A stretch of DNA of 64,000 bases from Ilyonectria destructans (lineage: Eukaryota > Ascomycota > Sordariomycetes > Hypocreales > Nectriaceae): NCBI GenBank assembly GCA_020740775.1, contig JAHEWK010000005.1, positions 2,790,001 to 2,854,000 on the forward strand, in the 5' to 3' direction. Positions 23,217 through 34,796 of the stretch are shown piece after piece (position 1 is the stretch's first letter; every line of letters begins with the position of its first letter). The notes below the pieces were generated by a model. The model had not been told where the DNA came from, searched no databases, and was given only the letters and a program-made list of their open reading frames with translations. Made by a program: the position numbers and the translations under genes.

Positions 23217-24791
23217 CTACACCGTCTCGATGTATCGCTTCATTTCCCTGGCCGTTTGTTAGCTATGCATATGTCAAGAGATGTCGCCAGGGACTTACCA
23301 ATCCGTAACAGCCTCGTCGTACAACCGAATCTCGTGTTCCCTCGTGCCGCCGAAGTGGTCTACAAAGTCGTCGCCAAACACCTCTCTGGCAATGCTGTCC
23401 TTGGCCATGAACCGCGTCGTCGCCTCCTTCAGGCTCTTTGCCAGGCGCTCGCCGCGGTCAGCGTCGCCGCCGACGTCCTGGCCCATGGCGAGGGGCGGGC
23501 AGGGAATCTCGAGCTTCTTCTCGATGCCGCGCCAGCCGAGGCCGAGAATGGCAGCCAGGACAAAGTGAGGGTTTGTGTCGGCGCCAGGTACGCGGACCTC
23601 GAAGCGCGTGGCCGAAGGCTTGGAAGTGGGCGGGGTGATGAGGCGGACGGAGGCGGCGCGGTGCTCGAGGCCCCATGATACGGTGACGGGAGCCCAGAAG
23701 TTCTCGACGAGACGCTTGTACGAGTTGATGGTGGGGGCCAGGAGGGGCATGATGTCAGGGAGACCCTCGAGGACTCCAGCGAGGAAATGTCGGCCTAGGT
23801 CCGAGAGACCGGCAATATCCTTCCACTTGGCATTCTCGTCCAGAGTCTCTCTCGCGAAGAGATTCTTGCCGTCCTTGTCGACGATCGACACGTGCATGTG
23901 GCCACTGTTTCCAGGTAGACCTTGCTTGGGCTTGGCCATGAAGCACGGGGTGATGCCGTATCCCGTGCTGACGCTCTTGACAACGTACTTGAACAGGGCT
24001 GCGCGATCGGCCATTTGCGCAATCTCGCCGAACTCGAGCGCGGCCTCGAAGACGCCGGGGCCGGACTCTGTGTGCCAGCCCTCGATATTGCAGCGGAAGG
24101 CTTCGCACGTCTTGAAGACGTCGTAGTAGTATTCCTTGTTGTGGACGGGGCGGGTCAGGGAGTAACCGAACATGCCCTCAGTGAGTGCGGGGAGCTGGTG
24201 GGGAGGGTTCTGCTGGAGATAGGCGGCGGTGGAGGTAGAGGATGCTTCGGGGTTTCGGAATTGGAAGAATTCATACTCGGCTAGATTTGGGGAGAAGCGT
24301 TAGAGATAGATGTACAGGAACCGGGAAGAAGAAGTGGAGGGAAACTCACCACCAGCCATGGCGCCGTAACCCGCACCCTTCAGCTTATCCAGCTGAGACT
24401 TGATAAGGCCACGGGGGCATGCGCAGATAGGCTGCTTGGTATCTGGGTCGAGGAAATCGACGAGGAAGAAGGGAACATTGTCCTCCCAGGGAATACGGCG
24501 GAAAGAGGAGAAGTCGGGGATGGCAAGGAGGTCGTGGTAGCCGTTCTGGGCGTTTGAAATCTTGAGCTCGCGAATGTACGTCTGGTCGTGCATGTCCCAG
24601 CCGAAGATAACGGAGCAGAAGCCGAAGCCAGCGGTGGCGATGGACATGAACTTCTTCTTGGAGATCAGCTTGCCGCGCAGGATGCCATCGACATCGACGC
24701 CGGCGAGCTTGACCATGGTATCATTTTGCAGGACGCTGGCAAGGTTCTCGACCGTGACAGGGCCGTCGGTGGTGGGAGCTGCGGATGCCAT
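23217..24791 (-). CDS. Glutamine synthetase-like enzyme (FluG C-terminal/GSI type)
   Basis: Exons in transcript order 24791-24350, 24280-23299 and 23247-23217 give 484 residues. The N-terminal beta-grasp region includes GVDVDGILRGKLISKKKF. The catalytic domain carries GNSGHMHVSIVDKDG (about 268-282), INSYKRLVENFWAPVTVSWG and the arginine-rich RAASVRL segment, which are the metal/glutamate/ATP-binding signatures of the family. It is the stand-alone class related to the C-terminal half of FluG and to bacterial gamma-glutamyl-amine ligases; the N-terminal amidohydrolase half of FluG is absent. The product is likely a gamma-glutamyl ligase, but the amine substrate is unknown. The last exon codes only about ten residues (WEMKRYIETV) after a 51-nt intron and would be missed if the gene were read as ending at 23295. 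The ATG at 24791 was chosen because upstream in-frame triplets are not ATG. Confidence 0.88.
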
Positions 24792-27078
24792 GCTGTGCGA
24801 GGGAGGGCGGGCCGTTGAAGCTCGCAGGATGGACAAGAGACGTGATTGAGCGACAGAGGGAGGAGATGGAAGAAGAGAAGAGAGAGAAGAAACGAAGCTG
24901 GAGGTTAGGAATCTGGGAACGTCAATGCGACGGCGATAGCAGGGCTAATTGAGGACTTAGAAGCTGGTCGGGACCTTGGTGCCGTAATAGCGGAATGGCC
25001 AGCCGTGCAGCCGTGGAGTCGCAAGTGTGGGGAATCCAGAGGCGGCTGTGGGATCAAGGTAATCGAATCAAGCAAATCAAGCAAATCAATCCACGCAACC
25101 GCACGGAAAGAGGTGGAGATTGTCTGGACGAGGTGGAGAGCAGAAGGCTGAGGAGCGAGGAGAAGAGCGAGGAATTGCAAGGAGGAGGAGGCGGACGAGG
25201 GGGGGTGTGTGTCTTGTCATGTGGGCGTGGGAGCGCGCAGGCGGGATGGCACAGCGCGGCTACGATAAGCCCCAGCTGCGATAAGGCTTCGGTGACGTAG
25301 AGCGTCGATATTCTAGTGCGGTTGCAGTTAGTGCCGCGGAGGGGACGTTTTTAGCGGGGGATGGATCATGGAGATGTGCTGAAACGGTGCGCTACCCGCT
25401 GTCTGTGACCTGTCTGTCCTTGGAACAAGATCTGGGAACACCGGACGAGCGAGCAAACGCAGAATGGCGGTATTCCATGGTCCTCTTTGGGAACTTGGGA
25501 TGGAAAACGGACGGAACCGAGGCAGGCCGCAGATAAGGGACATCTGACCTTTCCGACCACCATCCAATACCGGACACACTCACAACGCTCGGTTGGAGAT
25601 GCTGGGATGATGAGGTGCCGGGTTACCGGGAGATAAGAAGCAAGCAACCATCACCACACTCCCTGAGGCCGCACGTGCTCATCTCCTCCTGAGGCATCGG
25701 CCAGCTCCATCGTAGAGTGAGCAAGTATCCCAATTGTCGGCTATATTCTCACAAGTCGCATCCCTCCTTCTCATCTCGTCTCCGGCCTCACGGCATTGCG
25801 CGCGGTGCGCCGTCTGCAAGATGCCCCAACCCAATTGCCGCGCGCTCGCTCAAGACCGAGGCTGCGATCCGTCCGGAAGCTGCTCCGCAATACCACCAGC
25901 TTAGACGTCATCTCCAATTCATCCCTCATCCTTCTGGCCCGAGCTTGTAACCCGACAACTGGGCGCGCTTGGGATCCCCTGGCCTAAGCTCCCCGCCATG
26001 CATCAGGAGTTGCCCGATCCAGCGTCTAGACACATGGCCAGTTGAGCCGCCGTGCGTGGGGTCCGGAACGCGACGTCTTCTCGTGGAGATGGAGAATAGT
26101 GGCATCCTGTCCCCCAGTGTGACCATGCAACCGTCGCAACCATCTAGAACCGCGCTGCGCCGTTCCGCTTGACAAATGGATTTGCCGCGAGTGGCCGTCC
26201 CGCACCGGCCGGATCTGACATGTCCCCCTTCCCACGCCCACGCATCGCCGACATCGCGCACATGTTGCAAGGATGCGGTGCTGCAACTGGACCCCTGAAT
26301 GTGACATCCATGTCCCAGATCAACGCCCGCAACGCAACCCGTCATCCCGCCATGTTGGATTCTTGATACGTGAGTGTTGAGCAAACATCTCCAGCAAAGC
26401 GTCCTCTAACAGCCACTACCGGCGCTCCGTCCACAGGTCTCCGCTTGTTTCTTATTCGACCCCGAATCCCGAGTCCTCGGCCTCTCAAGTCGCTCGTGTG
26501 CGCCCACGCATCCACTCCAGCTGCCGCCGCGCTCCGATGAGAGATGCTAGCGGGTCTGATAAGCTCCCGCCTGATCAGCCAGCGCCAGTTCACGTCTCGT
26601 CAAGTCAATACTGTTAACCGCGACGCAAATGAGGGGTCCAAAACCCACGGTAGCTGGCCCACGATGACTTGACCGCGACAATGCAGCCTCTGCCGCGCCC
26701 TCCGCCCGCCAACGCCGTTGTCGGTCGGAAAGCCAGGCAAAAGAAAGCAGAGGGTTGGGCCATTGGAGTTTCCTTGACTCATCACGAAGCTCTAGTGGTC
26801 CCGTGTCTCCTCTCCTGCACCACTTGACCGTCTTTTTTGCGCTGCTGGTCTATTCCACCCCGCCTTGTCATCCCTTCCCCCTGCTATCCGGTGTTGTGCT
26901 CTTATCGTAGGGTAGCTGTCTCGATAAGCTTGTCTCCCCTCCCCCTCAATTGCCATACCTCGAATACATAAATCCAACACATCGCATACATCTGCCCACC
27001 TCGCCACGTTCCACTCTCAACCCAACAACACTCCCTCAACCTTGATTCCAACTCAATCACATTGCCACTTTAGCAACA
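24792..27078. other. Shared upstream region of the GS-like and SDR genes
   Basis: Divergent promoter region of 2.3 kb without a credible open frame. It includes two GATAAG sites 16 bp apart on the GS-like side, and a CT-rich stretch with GATAAG near 26922 and short AT tracts just before the SDR start at 27079. Confidence 0.5.
25264..25285 (+). promoter_or_regulatory. Paired GATAAG sites upstream of the GS-like gene
   Basis: GATAAG occurs at 25264-25269 and 25280-25285 in the same orientation, about 480 bp upstream of the GS-like start codon. Closely spaced GATA elements are the binding pattern of the nitrogen regulator AreA/NIT2 in moulds. A role here is inferred from the gene's likely function in nitrogen metabolism. 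Confidence 0.4.
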
Positions 27079-28100
27079 ATGCCTGCTGTTACCGGATCCC
27101 AGTCCCGCGGCCGCCTTGCCGGCAAGAATGCCGTCATCACCGGTGCTGCTGGGTGAGTCTGCCTGTCCCTTCTCTACAGTCGTCGACTGTCAACACAATC
27201 ACATCCCGCATGGCTGACACAACACCTCTCCAGTGGCATTGGCCTCGAGACCTCCATCCTCTTCGCCAAGGAGGGTGCCTCCGTCTTGATGTCCGACATC
27301 TCCCTCCCTGCCCTCGAGAAGGCTGCTGCCAAGGTCAAGCAGCTTGTTCCCGATGCCGCCCGCGTTGAGATCTTTGTTAGTCCCCCTCGACTCCATTGCT
27401 GCTCTATCCCTTGTTCCATTCCCACTGACACGCTTCCCATCTATAGAAGTGCGATGTCTCCAAGGAGAGCGAGGTCCAGGCCATGGTTGAGACCCTCGAC
27501 TCCTGGGGCGGTCTCGATGTCATGTTCAACAACGCCGGTATCATGCACGCCAAGGACGACGATGCCGTCAACACCCCCGAGGCCATCTGGGACTTGACCC
27601 AGAACATCAACGTCAAGGGAGTCTGGTTCGGCTGCAAGCACGCCGTCCTCTCTCTTCGCCGCCACAACAAGACCAAGGCCTCCATCATCAACACCGCCTC
27701 CGTCGTCGCCCTTGTCGGTGCCGCCACTCCCCAGCTCGCCTACACAGCTTCCAAGGGTGCTGTTCTCGCCCTTACCCGTGAGCTCTCCATGGTCCACGCT
27801 CGCGAGGGCTTCCGCTTCAACAACCTGTGCCCTGCGCCCCTGAACACCCCTCTTCTCCAGGACTGGCTCGGTGACGACCAGCCCAAGCGTCAGCGCCGTG
27901 AGATCCACTTCCCTATGGGCCGCTTCGGCGAGGCCATTGAGCAGGCCCACGCCGTTGTCTTCCTAGCCAGCGACGAGTCCAGCTTCGTCAACGGCCACGA
28001 CTTTGCCGTCGATGGCGGCATGACCAAGGCCTATGTCACTGCCGAGGGCCCTGCTGCCCCCGCTCCCCAGAACAACGCCAGCAAGGACTCTCTGGAGTAA
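27079..28100 (+). CDS. Short-chain dehydrogenase/reductase
   Basis: Exons 27079-27152, 27234-27375 and 27447-28100 give 289 residues, a classical SDR. The cofactor loop TGAAGGIG is at residues 21-28 (split by the first intron), NNAG at 100-103, and the catalytic triad is Ser157, Tyr171 and Lys175 in YTASK. Asp after the second beta strand (SDIS) suggests NAD rather than NADP, an inference only. The C-terminal FAVDGGMTKAYV element is usual for the family. The tail is Ala/Pro-rich with no peroxisomal signal. The codon use is very biased towards C at third positions, as in highly expressed genes. It converges on the 2-methylisocitrate lyase gene with only 314 bp between stops, but no functional link is visible. 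Confidence 0.9.
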
Positions 28101-28414
28101 AAGGATGTATGACAATATGATTGAATTGTGAAGATGGCGTTTTGAAATTGCCTTGTTAAGTAGGCAAGGCATGGAGCTAGGAATGAATCGAATGGTATGA
28201 GAGGTCGTCGATGGTTTTCGACAAGGATGATGAAACTGGATTTGACTATCCACCCACCCATGCACAAGACAAGCATGATACAAAGGACGATTGGGCTCAT
28301 CGAGGCTCTAAGTAGTTGAATTCTTTATTCAGATGATAATTTACACAAGCAAATCCCCAAACTCCAGCCCATGCATTTCCATCTCATTCATTTCATTTTC
28401 ACATGTAACTAGAT
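28101..28414. other. Short convergent 3' intergenic region
   Basis: Holds the two 3' untranslated ends of the SDR and 2-methylisocitrate lyase genes. Nothing else is seen. Confidence 0.5.
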
Positions 28415-30276
28415 CTAATGAAACTGTCCCTCAGTGTTACCCTCACCCATGCTCTTGCTGCTGGAGCTGCCACTCTGAATGGCGCCCAGGATGCCATCGA
28501 TGTAGCTGGCACCGCTCCATGCCTGGTGCGTCAGGACGTCGCACTTGAGGTCCTTTTCGCGACGCTGCACGAGGTCGACGTAGGCCTTCATGCCCTCCGT
28601 CTTGAAGTCGCGCGCTAGCTCGGTGGTGATGGTCGCGTTGGAATGCAGGCCCGCCAGGGAGATGAGCTGCAGGACGAAACCCTCGCGGGCAATGTCCCAG
28701 ATGAACGACTTGAGCGTCTCGTCGGTGAAGCCGTGCGCCATCCAGTTGAACGACGGCGACAGGTTGTAGACGAGGCCCTTGCCGGGGAACACGCTGCGGA
28801 CCTCGCGGCCCAGCTTGGTAGCCACCTCGACGTTGGGGTCGCCCGTCTCGACCCACAGCAGGTCGGCGTAGGGGCCAAAGGCGAGGGCGCGCTTTGTAGC
28901 GGCGTCCATGCCGGCTCGGTAGTGGTAGAAGCCCTCGCGGGTGCGCGGGACATCCCAGCTGAAGTAGACGGGCGTCTTGGTGTACTGCGACGCAAGGGCG
29001 CGGCGGCGGGAGATGCCCATGTCGCGGTCCTTGGCCGTGGCGGCGAGGTACTCGTCGATCTGTGCCTGGGCGACGCCCTCGCTCTGCATGTGTGCGACGG
29101 CGGCTTCGTCAAAGGTGATGAGGTTGGTGCTCTTGACCCAGTTGGCCTCGAAGGCGTCGATCTCGCTGCCAACGGCGCCCTTGGCCTCCATGGCCTGGAT
29201 GGTCTCGGCTAGGGGCTCGATGCTCGAGTCGGAGACGCCCAGGATGAACTCATGGTCGCGCACATCGATGGCCGAGGACAGCAGCTTGCCGGACTCGGAG
29301 TCGGTGCGGGCGATGACGAGGTTCTCGCAGCCCATGACATCCCACTGGAAGCGGGCGGCCACGAGGCGGTTGATGTGCTCGCCGACGGGCACGAGCACCT
29401 TGCCAGCGAGATGGCCGCACTTCTTGCCGCCGTGGAGCTGGTCCTCGAAGTGGACGGCCGCGGCGCCGTTCTCGGCAAAGAGCTTGGCGAGCTTGAGGAC
29501 GGCCGAAAGGCCGCCGTGGCCAGTGTCTCCGTCAGCGATGATGGGGCGTAGGTAGTCGACGTAGGGAGTTTCGGCGCGCTTCGCGGGAGTCATCTTGCGG
29601 CGCAGGTCCCACTGCTTGCGGTCGTGCATGGACTGGGCCTTGGACAGGCGCTGCACTTGGTTGGGGACGGTGTTGTAGGGGTAGTCGCCAAAGTCGGGGG
29701 AGACCTCGTTGGTGCTGGTGAGCAGCGAGGAGCAGGCCCAGCCGGAGATGTAGAGGACCTCCTGGTGAGGGGCCTGCTGGGTCATCTGGACGGGATCGAT
29801 GGCGCCCACTGCGAGAGGTCGTGTTAGTGGGTTGTGGTGTTGAGGATAGAGGTGCGCTTACTGGTGTGGATGGGCTCGCCGTTGGCCTCCCGCTCGCGGA
29901 TGAGGTTGAAGAACTTGGTAGCCATGACGGAGCTGGGATACTGCGTCTTCTGCGAGCCGCGCTTGCTGGCGACGTCGGCGGCGCTGTAGGGGCGCTTGAT
30001 GCCCTCATATCGCGGGGAAGCCCACCACGCCTCGATCTCGTGGACGCTGGCCTCGTAGAGAGCGTCCTCGGCGAAACCGGGCTTCTGCGCCTCGGGGAGG
30101 AGCTGGAAGGCATCGGCGGGTTGAATTGGCGTGGGCATGGCGCGCACGGCGGAGGTGGAGAGGGCGCGGACGGAGACGGCGAGCAAGGGCGCTCGGGGCG
30201 AGGCGATTCGGGCCTTGGTGGCGGAGAGCAGCAGGCGCCGGGGAGCTCTGGAGGCGAACCTTTGCATCATGGTCAT
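28415..30276 (-). CDS. mclA: Mitochondrial 2-methylisocitrate lyase (ICL family)
   Basis: Exons 30276-29862 and 29808-28415, separated by a 53-nt intron, give 602 residues. The protein belongs to the isocitrate lyase superfamily; the active-site loop [11 protein letters not shown] lies at about residues 264-274, and GDTGHGG and HFEDQ metal/substrate segments precede it. The first 45 residues are rich in Arg, Ser and Ala without acids ([20 protein letters not shown]...), a mitochondrial presequence. The C-terminus ends QFH and has no peroxisomal SKL-type signal. Fungal glyoxylate-cycle isocitrate lyase is peroxisomal, whereas the mitochondrial paralogue splits 2-methylisocitrate into pyruvate and succinate in the methylcitrate cycle. 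The head-to-head neighbour is a methylcitrate synthase, which supports that choice. True isocitrate lyase is the alternative. Confidence 0.82.
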
Positions 30277-31521
30277 GGCTCCGCGAGTGAACTTTCTGCT
30301 GCACCGCGTACGACTGTGGTTGTATGCGGAGGCAGGCAGAAGAGGCAGAGGTGGAGTGGTGGCCGTATGTAAGAGGCAGGGTGGGCGTTGGAAGTTGGTG
30401 GTGGGATTACAGATGGAGCTCGGCTGATGAATAATTATGACCAAGGTCTGAGCTTCTAGATGTCTCCGCGATGGCAAAATTTACAACACCACGCTATAAC
30501 CGAACAACGACCGAGTAGATACAAAAGGCAGGGCTGAGCAGACGCTGCGACAACGGACCGCAGCCAAGACTAGGAATTGATTAAAGGCAGCTCGATGACC
30601 GACCGGCGACCGAAGCCAGCTCCGCCGCACCGCAGACGCAGCGTGCGAGACAAGGTAAAAGCTGATCATGTTGAGAATCAGAAGCTCGGTATTCACCGAC
30701 CCTGCTACAGCCTTGGTTAAACGGCAAAGCATTGCCGAATGGATTGGCCAATGACGGGGCTACGGGCGGCTGTAGCAGCAGGTAGGTCCAACGGTTGGAC
30801 CTTGGTTGGAGATGGTCTTGGACCTTGGGCCGGGTCCTAGCGGCTTTCCTCGGTTGTGGCCTGGCCAGCCGTTGACGAGCCGCCCTGCCTGTGCTTGCCG
30901 TGGTAGGTAGAGAGGAGTCCTTCACATTTCGTCCTGTCGTCCGATACGTGCAGCCTGGCCGTATGTACGCATTCGTCAAGCAGCATGCGTCCAGTGGCGC
31001 GGTACGAGAGGAGGGGGAAGGCCAGACGTGGTGGTGACGGAAGGCCTGTCACTGGCCAGCCCGGGCCTAAAAGGGACGCGGGAGCTGGACGCATTCCATA
31101 TCTCTTCCTCTCCCGGACGAGTCTCCTGCCGATCTCCTCCTCTTCTTTTTATCTTTCTCTAGATTATCGCCTCCAGGTCAATTGACTCCCATCACACAGT
31201 GAGTTGCTCCGAATCCCCCCTCACCCCAACGTCGACGTCACCGTGTCGATAAGCGCCAGCCAGACCACTGAACCGAACCCCGCAATTAGAACTCCCCCCA
31301 AAAAACAACTGATCTGTGCCCATTTCGGCCCCCGCTATTCGCTCGTCCGGCTGTTACCCCAGATTCAACCCCACGGGTTTGATTTATAGCCTGGGAAGCC
31401 GCGGCCCATTGTCTCTCGGCTCTTGCCCTTCGAGTCCGCCTCCTTCTATTATTCCTCCTCCTCCGTCTCTTCGTCTTCTCTTCTCCCTCCTCCAGCTTCA
31501 TCTGGCATCACATCCGTCACC
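30277..31521. promoter_or_regulatory. Shared divergent promoter of the methylcitrate-cycle pair
   Basis: The 1.2-kb region separates the start codons of 2-methylisocitrate lyase (minus) and 2-methylcitrate synthase (plus). The synthase side has a long pyrimidine-rich leader (about 31380-31520), and a GATAAG lies at about 31247-31252. I see no third gene. Common regulation of both enzymes is inferred from the arrangement. Confidence 0.5.
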
Positions 31522-33064
31522 ATGGCCCTCCGTTTGAGAACATCCACCCGGGCTTTCAAGGTACGTGTTGGCACCTCAATTGGCCAGCCCCGCATCTTGT
31601 GCGAATGTGTAAATCGGAATACTGACGCTTTCTCTCTTGCAGCCCTTCACCCGCGTCGCCGTCTCCGGCGTTCGCGGATATGCCACGGCCGAGCCCGACC
31701 TCAAGACCACCCTCCGCGAGGCCATTCCCGCCAAGCGCGAGCTCCTCAAGAAGGTCAAGGCCCACTCCAACAAGACCCTTGGCGAGGTCAAGGTCGAGAA
31801 CACCCTCGGCGGCATGCGCGGCCTCAAGGCCATGGTCTGGGAGGGCTCCGTTCTCGACGCCAACGAGGGCATTCGCTTCCACGGCCGCACCATCAAGGAC
31901 TGCCAGAAGGAGCTTCCCAAGGGCAAGACTGGCACTGAGATGCTGCCCGAGGCCATGTTCTGGCTGCTCCTCACCGGCCAAGTCCCCTCCACCAACCAGG
32001 TCCGCGCCTTCTCCCGCCAGCTCGCCGAGCAGGCCCAGATCCCTCAGTTCGTCTCCAAGATGCTTGACGACTTCCCTACGGATCTCCACCCCATGACCCA
32101 GTTTGCCATGGCCGTCTCCGCCCTCAACTACGAGTCCAAGTTTGCCAAGGCCTACGAACAGGGCCTCAACAAGGCCGACTACTGGGAGCCCACCTTTGAC
32201 GACTGCATCTCGCTGCTCGCCAAGCTGCCCACCATTGCTGCCAAGATCTACCAAAACTCGTACCGCGGCGGCGGTGCCCTCCCCGCCGAGGTCGACCTCG
32301 AGCAGGATTGGTCCTACAACTTCGCTGCCATGCTCGGCAAGGGTGGCAAGAAGAACGAAAACTTCCAGGACCTCCTCCGTCTCTACCTTGCTCTGCACGG
32401 TGACCACGAGGGTGGCAACGTTTCCGCTCACGCTACCCACTTGGTTGGAAGCGCTCTCAGCGATCCCTTCCTGTCTTACAGCGCCGGCCTGCAGGGTCTC
32501 GCTGGTCCCCTTCACGGGTATGTTTGGAGCCTATAACTGTGTTTAGTCAATTTGCTAACTCCAATTAGACTTGCCGCCCAAGAGGTGCTCCGATGGATCC
32601 TCCAGATGAAGGAGAACATCCCCGCCGCCTACTCCGACCAGGACGTCAACGACTACCTCTGGTCCACCCTCAACTCTGGCCGTGTCGTTCCTGGCTATGG
32701 CCACGCTGTGCTCCGCAAGCCCGATCCTCGATTCGAGGCGCTCATGGACTACGCCGCTGCCCGCCCTGAGATTGCCCAGGACCCCGTCTTCCAGCTGGTC
32801 CAGAAGAACAGCCAGATCGCCCCCGAGGTGCTCAAGAAGCACGGCAAGACCAAGAACCCCTACCCCAACGTCGACAGCAGCTCCGGTGTCCTGTTCCACC
32901 ACTACGGCTTCCACGAGACCCTCTACTACACCGCCACCTTCGGTGTCTCGCGAGGTCTCGGCCCTCTGGCTCAGCTGATCTGGGACCGCGCCCTGGGTCT
33001 TCCTATTGAGCGACCCAAGAGCATCAACCTCGAGGGTATCCTCAAGGAGGTTGAGGGAAAATAA
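31522..33064 (+). CDS. mcsA: Mitochondrial 2-methylcitrate synthase
   Basis: Exons 31522-31560, 31643-32517 and 32569-33064 give 469 residues of the citrate synthase family. It condenses propionyl-CoA (and some acetyl-CoA) with oxaloacetate in the mitochondrial matrix. A presequence (MALRLRTSTRAFKPFTR..., cleaved near the GYATAEP stretch) is present. The citrate synthase signature GYGHAVLRKPDPRF is at about 347-360. Catalytic histidines are in HGDHEGGN and GYGHAV, and the aspartate is in YPNVDSSSG. The region after the presequence and the ending IERPKSINLEGILKEVE are as I recall for fungal 2-methylcitrate synthases rather than the housekeeping citrate synthase. The head-to-head lyase gene agrees. 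The methylcitrate dehydratase is not in the window. Codon use suggests high expression. Confidence 0.85.
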
Positions 33065-33319
33065 GTTCTGCGGGTTGAATAAAAAGTAAATCGCATGAAG
33101 CGACAAGAGCAGGATCAAAATATGTATATACCGGTTCACAAAGGACCTTGACAGCTCATGAATGACATCAATTCCAGTAGTTTAGCCTCGGCCGCGTACA
33201 AGTCACCGCAACTCTGTAAAATGGTTTCTTTTTCTCAAAACTTTGTCTATGCATAACTCCCCATCGCTATCTATTTATTTGCCTCCGAGACGCCATATGT
33301 AAATCCACTCATTCCTCAC
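33065..33319. other. Convergent 3' intergenic region
   Basis: AT-richer trailer between the 2-methylcitrate synthase and GNAT genes. Nothing else is seen. Confidence 0.45.
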
Positions 33320-33847
33320 TCAAAGCTCCTTGTCGAGAACAGCAAAATAGAGGTCATCCCTCAACACCTTCCCGCTCGTAATCTCGGCGTACGGAAACGG
33401 CTTCGTCTGCTCCGTCTTCCGGTATCCGCGCCGCTCATACCACGCAATCAACTCGTTGCGGATCCAAATAACGTGCAACTCCAGACGTCGCGCATCCCAC
33501 TCCTCGCGCACATACTCCTCGACGCGCTCGAGCGTCTGGCGTCCGACTCCGCCGCCTTGCCGCAGCGGGTCGACAGCAAACATGCCAAAGTAGCTGACCT
33601 TGTCGTCGCGCCGGAGCACCTCGATGCAGGTGACGAGGGCGCCGGCCGGGTCGTAGCCCAGCAGCACGGCGCCGCGGGGCTCGGTGATTTTGGCCAGCAC
33701 GCCGGCGGCGTTGATGCGGTCGCCGGAGAAGATGTCGGCTTCGGTCGTCCAGCCCTGGCGGCTTGCGTCGCCGCGGTAGGCGGACTCGACGAGGGCGAAG
33801 ACGGCGTCGGTGTCCTCCGGGTTGGCTTTGCGGAATGTGAGAGACAT
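33320..33847 (-). CDS. GNAT-family N-acetyltransferase
   Basis: A single exon of 175 residues. It has the GNAT fold: an N-terminal strand with RKANPEDTDAVFALVESAY, central strands with VTCIEVLRRDDKVSYFGMFAVDP, and the acetyl-CoA-binding turn RQGGGVGRQTLERVEEY (about 107-122) matching the Q/R-x-x-G-x-G/A rule. The C-terminal NELIAWYERRGYRKTEQTKPFPY is the usual YE..GF-type end. The substrate is unknown; the family acts on small amines, amino acids or protein termini. The start at 33847 is chosen because the upstream extension has no similarity to the family. Confidence 0.88.
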   Translation of the reverse strand: MSLTFRKANPEDTDAVFALVESAYRGDASRQGWTTEADIFSGDRINAAGVLAKITEPRGAVLLGYDPAGALVTCIEVLRRDDKVSYFGMFAVDPLRQGGGVGRQTLERVEEYVREEWDARRLELHVIWIRNELIAWYERRGYRKTEQTKPFPYAEITSGKVLRDDLYFAVLDKEL

Positions 33848-34796
33848 GTTTGGTGGTGAGGGAGATGAGAGAGATTGGGAGTAAGAATGAAGAATATGTG
33901 TTGTTGCGAGTTCAATTGATGAGTTCCTGATCAACAAAATGGGTTCTAGAGCTGGCAGCTATTTCGGCATTTAAACCAGACTCGACAACTGCGACATGAG
34001 CAATGGCAAAAGTGAATGTAACGGCCACCTCACCCAATTCAGCTTCCGAAAACCGGACAACCCACTTTCGTCTAAGTCCGGCCGCAGGATCCCACTCCTT
34101 GTCATGGATCTATAAGCGCTACCTGCTAGGTGCGCCCTTTACCTGACATGGACCTAGTCAATTTTGACATGGTTTTGACACGTTCGTGACATGCGGTGGC
34201 GACGGCGCCGCCGCGCTGACGTTGATTGGTTGGTCAATTGGACTGCTGGGTTCTTTAGCTTTCTAGGCTGGTTTGGTAAGAATTTGACAACTCTAAGTAA
34301 CTCTGTTGACTAGATTTGTCTAGTCTGACAAATAAAGGGCTCATTTCCTATACACTAGGAATCATTTTTACAACCCTAAAAACGAGAATCTGCTGTAAAG
34401 ATTATAGCGACTGCATGTTTAAATATCTTGTTCATTTTTTTTCGGTCAACCCAACTTAGACACAATTGGTTTTGTCTGGGGGCTTGTCAGTAAACATGAA
34501 TTGTAATACATTATTAAACCGACACAGTTCTGCAACCTCAAGAGAGTAAATTGACTTTCCGACATACAAGCTCTTCTAGTAATGTTGCTGCAATCAGGCA
34601 TAACGTTACGTGACGGTAATATAAGTACACTCGACGTCCTGATCACTGCCAAGACCTGAGCCCTAAGATCTGCGCCTACCCTATATCTCCTGTATAGACA
34701 ACCACGCCCGTCACACTAACGTACTATAGATTGAGTACAGCCGTGATATATTATAAGTAATAAAAAGAGTAGCCAAGTACCGCCATCTCACACTGC
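33848..34796. other. AT-rich intergenic region with a tRNA-like scrap
   Basis: From about 34260 to 34790 the base composition is AT-rich and no open frame is credible. A partial tRNA-like sequence lies at 34631-34657. Confidence 0.45.
34631..34657 (-). pseudogene. Possible decayed 5' fragment of a tRNA-Gln gene
   Basis: On the minus strand, AGTG-A-TCAGGACGTCG matches the D-arm and following bases of the tRNA-Gln genes near 42 kb, with one difference and a weaker match to the acceptor start (GGTC). No anticodon stem, T-arm or 3' acceptor follows, so at most this is a relic. A chance match is possible. Confidence 0.3.

Noticed and set aside
28415..30276. Glyoxylate-cycle isocitrate lyase
   Set aside because: The mitochondrial presequence, lack of a peroxisomal signal and the neighbouring methylcitrate synthase favour 2-methylisocitrate lyase.
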